Shown here: in pieces, positions 41,152 to 48,412 of the stretch
Numbering within the stretch: the stretch's first letter is position 1
Layout: each line of letters begins with the position of its first letter
Assembly: GCA_017399065.1 (NCBI GenBank)
Contig: JAFQEL010000007.1
Span: 50,484-114,483, forward strand
Source: Clostridia bacterium
GTDB lineage: Bacteria > Bacillota > Clostridia > Oscillospirales > Acutalibacteraceae
DNA: 64,000 bases
Direction: 5' to 3'
Position numbers and translations under genes: made by a program
The notes under the pieces: generated by a model
Seen by the model: the letters and a program-made list of their open reading frames with translations, nothing else
Databases searched by the model: none
Told to the model about the DNA's origin: nothing

Positions 41152-41415
41152 TTATTTACGAAGACCAAGTCTTGCAACGATTGAACGGTAACGCTCAATG
41201 TCAACCTTCTGAAGGTATGCAAGAAGGTTACGTCTGTGACCAACCATCTTAAGAAGGCCACGGCGAGAGTGATGATCCTTGTGGTGCTCCTTAAGGTGAG
41301 CTGTAAGGTCATTGATTCTCTTTGTGAGAACAGCAATCTGTACCTCGGGTGAACCTGTGTCGCCCTCGTGGATAGCGTACTCAGCGATGATTGCACTCTT
41401 TTCTGCGTTTGTCAT
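41152..41415 (-). CDS. rpsO: 30S ribosomal protein S15
   Basis: 87 residues, standard length. Family residues are plain: [40 protein letters not shown] and [20 protein letters not shown], ending LGLRK. It binds 16S rRNA early in 30S assembly. GAGGTGA precedes the ATG. The roughly 100-nt leader contains a small hairpin (AACCTC/GAGGTT near 41474-41488), which could be a site for S15 autocontrol. Confidence 0.97.
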   Translation of the reverse strand: MTNAEKSAIIAEYAIHEGDTGSPEVQIAVLTKRINDLTAHLKEHHKDHHSRRGLLKMVGHRRNLLAYLQKVDIERYRSIVARLGLRK

Positions 41416-41521
41416 TTGTTTTCACCTCATTTTAATTATTTATTCACAACCCCAGAACAAGGCAGGTGACAACCTCGTTGAGGTTTACTCCCTGTACCGA
41501 GAGAAGGAACATGCAAAGCAA

Positions 41522-41550
41522 ATTATAACACAGCAACACCAATTTGTAAA
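41522..41550 (-). promoter_or_regulatory. rpsO: Promoter of rpsO
   Basis: On the minus strand, TTTACA (41545-41550), 17 bases, TATAAT (41522-41527), about 105 bases before the start codon. Confidence 0.6.
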
Positions 41551-41579
41551 GATTTTTTTACTGTATTATGTGCACAAAA

Positions 41580-41603
41580 TATGGCGCAAATTCATGCGCC
41601 ATA
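41580..41603. terminator. Terminator of the M28 peptidase gene
   Basis: TATGGCGCA and TGCGCCATA arms with a 6-base loop and T/A runs on both sides. Confidence 0.8.
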
Positions 41604-41610
41604 CTGTTTT

Positions 41611-42879
41611 TTATGCATTATAATTATCTTTAAGACCCTGTTCGTCGTAAAGAAATACGGATTCAAGCATAATGTTGATACCAGTTTCAATTGATTTGAG
41701 GTCGAGATTGTCGCCTGTGTCAAGTCTTGTGTGGTAGTATCTTGCAGGTGCAGGGTCCATAGCTGCAAGTGTTGCACCCTTAAAGCCTGCCTTGCATACA
41801 GCAGCTGCATCGGATGCGCCAAGGAAGATCGACTTATAGGGAAGATCAAGACCTGCATTTAGCGCTGCCTGCTTGAGCAGTGCACATACCTGCGCATCGG
41901 ACTTGACTGTGAATGTCATGTCACGGCTGTAGATTGCGTAGAAGTCGTAGTCACGCAGAGTATCAACACCGAGAAATACGGTTTCCATATCTTCAAGCTC
42001 TTTTTTGTGCTCTTTTGCAAATGCCTTTGCACCTCTGAGGCCTGCTTCTTCGGCGCCTGTGAGAAGTGTCCAAACCTCAACATCTTCAAAGCGGATGTCA
42101 TTGTCTTTTAGATACTTCATTACTGCTATTGAAGCAACAGAACCTGTCAGGTTGTCGTTTGCGCCCTCTACGGGAAGCTTGTAGTTGAGGAAGAAGATTG
42201 CTGCACCGAAAAGGATGCACCATGCGAGCATTACCCAACGGAGAATGTTTATAAGCAGAGAAGGTTCGCCGTTTGTTGCAACGCTGTAAATCTCGGCAAC
42301 AAGTGCGATAACGATACCTGCTACCGCACCGCCGATAACTGTTGTGATAAGGGGCGGGCCGCCGAGGTATGTGTAACGCCACTCGTATGATGAATCAACA
42401 TGACCCGATACGATGATGCGTTTTTTTGCAGTTCCTTTTGCGTTGTACTTTGCAACAACATTGTGCGAGGTGCGCTTGGGGAAGAATGGGTCAAGAGTTT
42501 CACCGTAGAAAAGGAACTCTGTTACAATGAAGAAAAGGCAGATAAGACTGAGTGCAAGCGGAATGACGGGCAGCCATGAGGGTGCTCCCGGTATAAAAGT
42601 GCCTGCAAAGAAAAGCGCATTGGCAATTATCATAATAATTGCACAAAGTCTGACCCAACCGAGAAATGCCTTGGGATGAAGGGTGAAGGGCTCGATCTTT
42701 ACGCTGTCGGCATATTTTTCAAGCTCAGCGGCAAACCTCTCCTGAGCCTTTTTTTCGTTTTCTTCGCCGGAAGGTCTCGGGCCGATAGTTTTGCAGACAT
42801 CTTTTATCTGCCTTGCAGTGTAGTTTGCGTATTCACGCAGCTTCGGAGCATAATTCGGGATGCTCTCGGATGCTTTCAT
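41611..42879 (-). CDS. M28-family zinc peptidase with central membrane segments
   Basis: 422 residues. The N-terminal third is cytoplasmic and helical, about four membrane segments lie at about 75-120 and 170-235, and the M28 catalytic domain follows with metal ligands His in SGHVDSSYEW, Asp in GANDNLTGS, Glu-Glu in LLTGAEEAGLRG, Asp in GVDTLRD and His in RYYHTRLD. M28 enzymes are aminopeptidases. The ATG at 42879 follows GAAAGGGGAA; the open frame extends upstream but without a ribosome site. The way the membrane part interrupts the first metal ligands (HVD before the last helices) is unusual. Confidence 0.85.
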   Translation of the reverse strand: MKASESIPNYAPKLREYANYTARQIKDVCKTIGPRPSGEENEKKAQERFAAELEKYADSVKIEPFTLHPKAFLGWVRLCAIIMIIANALFFAGTFIPGAPSWLPVIPLALSLICLFFIVTEFLFYGETLDPFFPKRTSHNVVAKYNAKGTAKKRIIVSGHVDSSYEWRYTYLGGPPLITTVIGGAVAGIVIALVAEIYSVATNGEPSLLINILRWVMLAWCILFGAAIFFLNYKLPVEGANDNLTGSVASIAVMKYLKDNDIRFEDVEVWTLLTGAEEAGLRGAKAFAKEHKKELEDMETVFLGVDTLRDYDFYAIYSRDMTFTVKSDAQVCALLKQAALNAGLDLPYKSIFLGASDAAAVCKAGFKGATLAAMDPAPARYYHTRLDTGDNLDLKSIETGINIMLESVFLYDEQGLKDNYNA

Positions 42880-42990
42880 AATATAATTCCCCTTTCGATT
42901 ATATATATCACAAAGTATAACAAATCTGCGGATTTTTTCAAGATAATATACATAATAAAATGTAACTTTTTCGTGAATGCCGTTACTTGC

Positions 42991-43019
42991 TTGAAAAAAA
43001 TACAAATGTATGCTATAGT
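42991..43019 (+). promoter_or_regulatory. Promoter of the NLPA-like lipoprotein operon
   Basis: TTGAAA (42991-42996), 17 bases, TATAGT (43014-43019). Confidence 0.65.
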
Positions 43020-43064
43020 ATCTGTAATTGTTGTATTTTGTTAATACCGAAGGTGATAGAAACT

Positions 43065-43892
43065 ATGAAAAAAAGTATCTGCTTAATAATGGCGGTTCTG
43101 ACGCTTATGCTTACGTTTACTGCATGCTCTGAGAAAGAACCTGAAATTAATACTGATAATCTGCCTGCAATAACCGTAGGCGTATCTAAGGGCAAGAACC
43201 CGCAGGACGAAGTTCTTTACGGACTTGAGCTTCATTTTCCCGAAAACGGATATAAGCTTGAGTATAAAGAGTACGATGACGGTCAGCAGGCTATTGAGGC
43301 TCTTGAAAAAGGCGAAATAGATTTTACACTTATCGCGACAAAGCATGATTACAATTTATACGGCTCCGATTCTTTGCTTAATATGGGTCCGGTCTATTTT
43401 TATCCCGTAGCGATTTACCTGAAATCATGGGATAGTCCGGATGATATAGAAAACGGTGCAAGCATTGCAATTCCCGATGATGCGGAAAATATGGCACGTG
43501 CACTTCTTCTTCTTGAAGCGAACGGATATATCACCCTTAAAGACGGTGCAGGTCTGAACGCAAAGATTGAAGATATCGAAAAGAATGAAAAAGGTTATGA
43601 AATAAAGCCTGTTGCACACGACAAGGTTGCTGATTCCGGTGCAGATATATTGGTAATGGGTTCTGTTGAGGCTATGAACGCAGGCTATGAGCGTGGCTTT
43701 GATGCTGTTGTCAGCGAAACGTCGGACAGTGAGTCGGCTGTTGAGTATGCTACGATCTTTCTTGTCCGTAAGGCAGATATAAACACTGCTGAAACGGAAC
43801 TTGTAAAGAAGTATTTCTTCACACGCCGTATGTATAACGCAATTGACGGTTCGAACGATAATATACTGGCACCTATGTTTGATCTCAAATGA
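43065..43892 (+). CDS. NLPA/MetQ-like solute-binding lipoprotein
   Basis: 275 residues. Signal peptide with lipobox FTACS (Cys at about 21). PAITVGVSKGKNPQDE, LEYKEYDDGQQAIEALEKGE and the NMGPVYFYPVAIYLKSWD block match the NLPA family that binds methionine for MetNIQ importers. No ATPase or permease gene is adjacent. The stop overlaps the mnmA start (ATGA), so the two are translationally coupled, an unexpected pairing. AAGGTGAT is the ribosome site. Confidence 0.8.
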   Translation: MKKSICLIMAVLTLMLTFTACSEKEPEINTDNLPAITVGVSKGKNPQDEVLYGLELHFPENGYKLEYKEYDDGQQAIEALEKGEIDFTLIATKHDYNLYGSDSLLNMGPVYFYPVAIYLKSWDSPDDIENGASIAIPDDAENMARALLLLEANGYITLKDGAGLNAKIEDIEKNEKGYEIKPVAHDKVADSGADILVMGSVEAMNAGYERGFDAVVSETSDSESAVEYATIFLVRKADINTAETELVKKYFFTRRMYNAIDGSNDNILAPMFDLK

Positions 43893-44926
43893 TGAAAATC
43901 GGTGTTGCTATGAGCGGCGGAGTTGACAGCTCCGTTGCGGCTCTGCTTCTTAAACAGGGCGGATATGATCTGCTGGGTGTTACCATGCGTGCTTTCGACG
44001 GCGCGCCCGAAAGAGATGAAACCGATGCTGCTGCTGTTGCGGCTCGGCTCGGTTTCGGACATATTACGGTCGATCTGTGCGATCAATTCAGAAATACGGT
44101 AATGGAGTATTTTGCTCAGAGCTATATCAGTGGCGAAACTCCTAATCCATGCGTATATTGCAATAAGATGATAAAATTCGGTGCGCTTGCCGAAAAGATA
44201 AAAGATTTCGGTTGTGATTCGATTGCAACGGGTCACTACGCAAGAATCAAAAAAAACGATCCGTCAGGCAGAATATTGCTTGAACGTGCGGTATACACCG
44301 AAAAAGATCAGAGCTATGTTCTGTGGCAGCTTTCTCAAAAGCAGCTGGCAGCTGCTTTGTTCCCGCTCGGTGACTATACAAAGCCTCAGGTGCGTGAGAT
44401 AGCGGCGGGAAACGGCTTTATCTCGTCAGACAGACCCGACAGCCAGGATATCTGCTTTGTTCCTGACGGCTGTTACCGTGAGTTTATTGAGGATTTTACC
44501 GGAAAGAAGTTTGCTTCCGGTGATTTCGTTGGTACTGACGGTAAGCTGTGGGGCAGACACAAAGGTCTTATAAGCTATACGATCGGTCAGCGTAAAGGGC
44601 TCGGTATAAGTGCACCCGCACCCCTGTTTGTTATACGTAAGGATGTGGAGCAAAACAGAGTTTACCTCGGTTCAAGCGAAGAACTTTTTTCGGCAAGAGC
44701 AGAGGCAAGGGAAATAAATCTTATCGCAGTGGAGAAAATAACTTCATCTCTGCGAGTTACCGCAAAAACAAGATACAGCCAGAAGGAGGCTGCCGCAACC
44801 GTTTATCAAACAGGCGACAGCACGATGACAGTTGAATTTGACGAGCCGCAGAGAGCCGTTACTCCCGGTCAGTCCGTTGTGCTTTACGATGGCGAAACCG
44901 TGGTAGGCGGCGGCATAATATGTTGA
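43889..44926 (+). CDS. mnmA: tRNA-uridine 2-sulfurtransferase MnmA
   Basis: 345 residues. IGVAMSGGVDSSVAALLLKQ is the ATP-pyrophosphatase loop; NPCVYCNKMIKFG holds the first catalytic Cys and SQDICFVPDG the second; GHYARI and HKGLISYTIGQRKGLG are further family blocks. It thiolates U34 of Lys, Glu and Gln tRNAs using sulfur from a cysteine desulfurase, which is not in this window. Start ambiguity between 43889 and 43892 (MMK) is trivial. Confidence 0.95.
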   Translation: MMKIGVAMSGGVDSSVAALLLKQGGYDLLGVTMRAFDGAPERDETDAAAVAARLGFGHITVDLCDQFRNTVMEYFAQSYISGETPNPCVYCNKMIKFGALAEKIKDFGCDSIATGHYARIKKNDPSGRILLERAVYTEKDQSYVLWQLSQKQLAAALFPLGDYTKPQVREIAAGNGFISSDRPDSQDICFVPDGCYREFIEDFTGKKFASGDFVGTDGKLWGRHKGLISYTIGQRKGLGISAPAPLFVIRKDVEQNRVYLGSSEELFSARAEAREINLIAVEKITSSLRVTAKTRYSQKEAAATVYQTGDSTMTVEFDEPQRAVTPGQSVVLYDGETVVGGGIIC

Positions 44927-44941
44927 GAAGGGTTGTAATTA

Positions 44942-45661
44942 ATGGCTGAAACATCCGGTTTTATTTCCGACAAAAATGACCGACTTAGTCTGACGGAACG
45001 TAATGAGAATGCCCGTATGAGTGTTATTGAAAAGCATATACTCGGCGGTGTGGATATACCTTGTGCGGATGGCGTGATTATTTCGCCTGAGGCTATAATA
45101 GGCATCGGTACGCAGATTTTACCCGGTACGATAATTACTGGCAAAACCGTTATAGGTACAAGGTGCGTTATAGGTCCTCAGAGCAAGGTTGAATCAAGTA
45201 TTATAGGCGATGACTGCGTAGTAAACGCGACCCAGTGCGAAGAGAGCACGATTGGAAATCGTGTAAAGCTTGGTCCCTTTACTCATATACGTCCGAACTG
45301 TGTTCTTGCGGACGGTGTATATGCAGGGAATTTTGTGGAAATCAAGAATTCTGTTATCGGTGCCGATACAAAAATCAGTCATCTCAGCTATGTAGGAGAC
45401 AGCGATGTCGGAAGCGGCGTCAATATAGGCTGCGGATGTGCTACGGCAAATTATGACGGTACAAGTAAATACCGTACAATCATAGGTGACAAGGCGTTTA
45501 TAGGCTGTGATACCTGCCTTGTTGCTCCTGTAAAAGTAGGCAGTGGTGCTTATACGGCGGCAGGCTCGGTTATAACCGAGGATGTGCCCGACGGTACTAT
45601 GGCGATAGCAAGATCAAGACAAAATATTAAAAGAAAAGTGAGGAAGTACAATGAAGATTAA
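44942..45661 (+). CDS. GlmU-type glucosamine-1-phosphate acetyltransferase, acetyltransferase domain only
   Basis: 239 residues. It begins at the GlmU linker (NDRLSLTERNENARMSVIEK) and continues as a left-handed beta helix of hexapeptide repeats (IISPEAIIGIGTQILPGTII, VIGTRCVIGPQSKV). NYDGTSKYRTIIGDKAFIGC includes the conserved Tyr, Lys and the acetyl-CoA binding face; LGPFTHIRP holds the conserved His region. The N-terminal pyrophosphorylase of full-length GlmU (about 230 residues) is absent and not adjacent. It probably acetylates GlcN-1-P; the uridylyl step would need another protein. ATG follows GAAGGG. Confidence 0.82.
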   Translation: MAETSGFISDKNDRLSLTERNENARMSVIEKHILGGVDIPCADGVIISPEAIIGIGTQILPGTIITGKTVIGTRCVIGPQSKVESSIIGDDCVVNATQCEESTIGNRVKLGPFTHIRPNCVLADGVYAGNFVEIKNSVIGADTKISHLSYVGDSDVGSGVNIGCGCATANYDGTSKYRTIIGDKAFIGCDTCLVAPVKVGSGAYTAAGSVITEDVPDGTMAIARSRQNIKRKVRKYNED

Positions 45662-46721
45662 AAGTATTGTTGCGTTAATGTTGGCGGCTGTAATGTTGTT
45701 TAGCTTTACAGCTTGCAAGGATGAGCCTGAACCTGACAAAGAGGGTACGATCTATGCAGGCTTTGATCAGATCTTCGAGGATGAAGCAACCAAATACCAC
45801 TATATTGACAATCCGGAAGCTTTTATGCGTGCGGCGCAGTATGAACTTAAGATTGATGAAACTACGGCAGGTGAATTCCTTTCTGATACTGATAACTGGA
45901 AATTCTATTCTCTCAATATTGTAATCAATAATAATATGCCCGTGAATCATACTTTTGTCGGTTTTGCGGCAAGTGAAATGCCTGACGGAATTTGGCTGAG
46001 TAATATTTCGGCTAACGGTGAGCTTTCCGTACCTGCAAATGTTACTGATCAGCAGTATCCTGCGAGCGTACTTGTCGATACTCGCAAAGTTAACATAACC
46101 GAGATGTACAAAGCAATAGCTGAGCTTGATGTTAATGTTCTTTATTACGAAACACCTGCTGATGAAACTGAAGTGTCGGAAAGTGATTATAAAAAGCTTA
46201 AGGTAACAAACAGTATTGTTGTGCCCGAAGAAGATAACGTGAAGCCGGAGGAGCAGATCAGTGCAAAACGTACAACTATTGAAGACGGTTCAAGCTTCCT
46301 TGAAACATACAGAACAAACAGCATTGCATTCAGTAACGAGGCAAAGCTTTTCGGTCTTGATAGCGAAACGGCTGCAGAAGTTATCGCGACAGACAGTGCG
46401 TGGCAGTGGTATACACTTTATATTGAAATTGAGAATAAAACCGCTGAAGAGCTTAATGTAAACAAAATCATTGCTGCAGATAACGGTGCAAATGGTGTCT
46501 GGGTATGCAATGTTTCACAGTATGGCGAATTCGGTATGCCTGCAAACGATAAGCAAGAGCTTCCCGTAAGCGTACTTGTTGATACTTCGGAGCTTGACGG
46601 AAAGAGTGCTCAGGAAGCAATTTCCGAGATGAATATTCAGCTTGAGTATATTGCAGGTGCGACTATTGACGATGAAGGTAACGAGAGTGTTCTTCCCTCA
46701 AAAACGGTTGACGTAAAATAA
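45651..46721 (+). CDS. Lipoprotein with an internally duplicated domain
   Basis: 356 residues. Signal peptide with lipobox FTACK (Cys at about 23). The mature protein consists of two similar halves (about 45-170 and 210-345), seen in pairs such as GIWLSNISANGELSVPAN / GVWVCNVSQYGEFGMPAN and ASVLVDTRKVNITEMYKAIA / VSVLVDTSELDGKSAQEAIS. The family is unknown to me. It overlaps the acetyltransferase gene by 11 bases and is followed by a terminator, closing the operon. Confidence 0.78.
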   Translation: MKIKSIVALMLAAVMLFSFTACKDEPEPDKEGTIYAGFDQIFEDEATKYHYIDNPEAFMRAAQYELKIDETTAGEFLSDTDNWKFYSLNIVINNNMPVNHTFVGFAASEMPDGIWLSNISANGELSVPANVTDQQYPASVLVDTRKVNITEMYKAIAELDVNVLYYETPADETEVSESDYKKLKVTNSIVVPEEDNVKPEEQISAKRTTIEDGSSFLETYRTNSIAFSNEAKLFGLDSETAAEVIATDSAWQWYTLYIEIENKTAEELNVNKIIAADNGANGVWVCNVSQYGEFGMPANDKQELPVSVLVDTSELDGKSAQEAISEMNIQLEYIAGATIDDEGNESVLPSKTVDVK

Positions 46722-46729
46722 ACTGTACG

Positions 46730-46758
46730 AAGGTTGCAGTCGTTTGGCTGCAACCTTT
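46730..46758 (+). terminator. Rho-independent terminator
   Basis: AAGGTTGCAG (46730-46739) and CTGCAACCTT (46748-46757), then TTCTGTATTTT. Confidence 0.85.
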
Positions 46759-46825
46759 CTGTATTTTATTGGCACTGAATACAGAAAATTTGATAAAATA
46801 TGCTACTTTTTTTATTTATATAATA

Positions 46826-46854
46826 TAGACTTTTGATTTCTACTGTGTTATAAT
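46826..46854 (+). promoter_or_regulatory. Promoter of the hydrogenase operon
   Basis: TAGACT (46826-46831), 17 bases, TATAAT (46849-46854). Confidence 0.5.
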
Positions 46855-46876
46855 CCGAATTGTATGCATGTATAGA

Positions 46877-46942
46877 TTAAGACCTATGCATATCGTTCCG
46901 TAAGGTGCGGTGCTGCCGCAGCAAAAGGCTGCACGGTCTTAA
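46877..46942 (+). ncRNA. Structured leader RNA upstream of the hydrogenase operon
   Basis: TTAAGACC (46877-46884) pairs perfectly with GGTCTTAA (46935-46942). Inside, GCGG/CCGC and GCAGC/GGCTGC hairpins, or alternatively GTGCTGCC with GGCTGCAC, can form. Mutually exclusive inner stems and the position 28 bases before the RBS suggest a cis-acting element. No known riboswitch was recognised. Confidence 0.4.
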
Positions 46943-46970
46943 CACTCTACGACAAAGGAGGAAAAGTCGA

Positions 46971-47468
46971 ATGCTTAAAAAAATCAGCAAAATTCCCTTC
47001 AAGGGCACACCTGAGCAGGAGGCACAGCTCAACGCACTCATCGAAGAGAACAAGCACGATTCCAGTATGCTTATGCACGTAATGCAGCAGGCACAGGCAA
47101 TCTACGGTTACCTTCCCTTCGAGGTTCAGGTTATGATTGCAGAGGGTATGGACATTCCGCTTGAAAAGGTTTACGGTGTTTCCACCTTCTATGCTCAGTT
47201 CTCACTTTCACCCAAGGGCAAGTACAACATTTCCGTTTGTCTCGGTACAGCTTGCTACGTTAAGGGTGCACAGTCAGTACTTGACGAGATTTCAAAGCAG
47301 CTCGGTATTGCAGCCGGCGAGTGTACTGAAGACGGTATCTTCTCACTCGAGGCAAGCCGTTGCATCGGTGCTTGCGGTCTTGCTCCCGTTATGAACATCA
47401 ACGATGATGTTTACGGCAAGCTCACACCCGACCAGATTGCAGGCATCCTTGCAAAATACAAGGACTGA
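46971..47468 (+). CDS. hndA: NAD(P)-linked [FeFe] hydrogenase, NuoE-like subunit
   Basis: 165 residues. Thioredoxin-like [2Fe-2S] protein with the Cys ligands in CLGTACYVKG and CIGACGLAPV, preceded by a helical part with AQAIYGYLPFEVQVMIAEG. It corresponds to NuoE of complex I and to HndA. It shuttles electrons within the NADH-dehydrogenase module. AAAGGAGGA gives the ATG at 46971; the longer open frame is in the leader. First gene of a five-gene operon. Confidence 0.92.
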   Translation: MLKKISKIPFKGTPEQEAQLNALIEENKHDSSMLMHVMQQAQAIYGYLPFEVQVMIAEGMDIPLEKVYGVSTFYAQFSLSPKGKYNISVCLGTACYVKGAQSVLDEISKQLGIAAGECTEDGIFSLEASRCIGACGLAPVMNINDDVYGKLTPDQIAGILAKYKD

Positions 47469-47474
47469 TAAATT

Positions 47475-48029
47475 ATGCGTGAGCTTTCACTCAACATTCT
47501 CGATATTGCACAGAACTCGATAGCGGCAGGCGCAAGTCTGACTAATATCGAGGTTGCGGAGGATACCGCAAAGCACGAACTGACAATAACAGTCAGAGAC
47601 AACGGCTGCGGAATGACGGCTGAGCAGGTTGCAAATGTGCTCGATCCGTTTTTTACCACGCGCACAACACGCAAGGTCGGTATGGGCATACCGCTGTTTA
47701 AGCTTGCGGCAGAACAAACAGGTGGATGCTTAAAGATAGAAAGCGAAAAAGGTAAGGGTACAACAACTTCGGCTGTATTTAAAACCGACAGTATCGATTT
47801 TACACCACTTGGCGACGTAACCTCGACGGTTGCAATCCTTATCTCAATGAACACAGACAGAGATTTCATCTACAAAAGAAGCAGAGACGGCGAAAGCTTT
47901 GTTCTCTCTACGGTTGAGATGAGAGAAATACTCGGCGGAGTACCTCTCAATGAGCCGGAAGTAGTTCAGTGGATGAAAGATTATATCAACGAACAAACAA
48001 ATATCCTACTCGGAGGTGTAAACCAATGA
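47475..48029 (+). CDS. HATPase_c-domain protein of the hydrogenase operon
   Basis: 184 residues. A GHKL ATPase fold with N-box LNILDIAQNSIAAGAS, G1 box VRDNGCGM and G2 box KVGMGIPLFKLAAEQTGG. It lacks a membrane part, a dimerisation His domain and a receiver, so it is not a standard sensor kinase; anti-sigma-like ATP binding is the nearest comparison. The last 60 residues are unrelated. Such genes are recurrent between hndA- and hndB-like genes in Clostridia; the role is not known to me. It ends overlapping the next start. Confidence 0.8.
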   Translation: MRELSLNILDIAQNSIAAGASLTNIEVAEDTAKHELTITVRDNGCGMTAEQVANVLDPFFTTRTTRKVGMGIPLFKLAAEQTGGCLKIESEKGKGTTTSAVFKTDSIDFTPLGDVTSTVAILISMNTDRDFIYKRSRDGESFVLSTVEMREILGGVPLNEPEVVQWMKDYINEQTNILLGGVNQ

Positions 48030-48397
48030 AATCACTTGCAGAACTTCAGGCAATCAAAGAGCGTACACTTAAAAATATGACAGCAAGAAACGACAGTGAA
48101 GACGCAACAAGAATCGTTGTCGGTATGGCTACCTGCGGTATCGCAGCAGGCGCACGTCCCGTAATGAACGCTTTCACAGAGGAGCTTGCACGCCGTTCAC
48201 TCAAGGGTGTTACGGTTTCACAGACAGGCTGCATTGGCATGTGCCAGTATGAGCCCATCGTCGAGGTATTTGTACCCGGCCAGGAGAAGGTCACATACGT
48301 TCAGATGACAGTAGAAAAAGTAGCAAAGATTGTTAACGATCATATCGTAAACGGTAATATCGTTACAGAATACACAGTCGGCGCTGTTGCCAAATAA
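48026..48397 (+). CDS. hndB: NAD(P)-linked hydrogenase, ferredoxin-like subunit HndB
   Basis: 123 residues. A [2Fe-2S] thioredoxin-like ferredoxin: Cys ligands in GMATCGIAAGARPV and SQTGCIGMCQYEPIVEVF. It matches HndB. The ATG at 48026 overlaps the previous stop (ATGA) with GGAGGTG upstream. It carries electrons between the flavin subunit and the catalytic subunit. Confidence 0.88.
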   Translation: MKSLAELQAIKERTLKNMTARNDSEDATRIVVGMATCGIAAGARPVMNAFTEELARRSLKGVTVSQTGCIGMCQYEPIVEVFVPGQEKVTYVQMTVEKVAKIVNDHIVNGNIVTEYTVGAVAK

Positions 48398-48412
48398 CAA
48401 GGAGGAAACAAA

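Noticed and set aside
41312..41623. 103-residue plus-strand open frame opposite rpsO
   Set aside because: It covers the rpsO start and leader in antisense and has no ribosome site.
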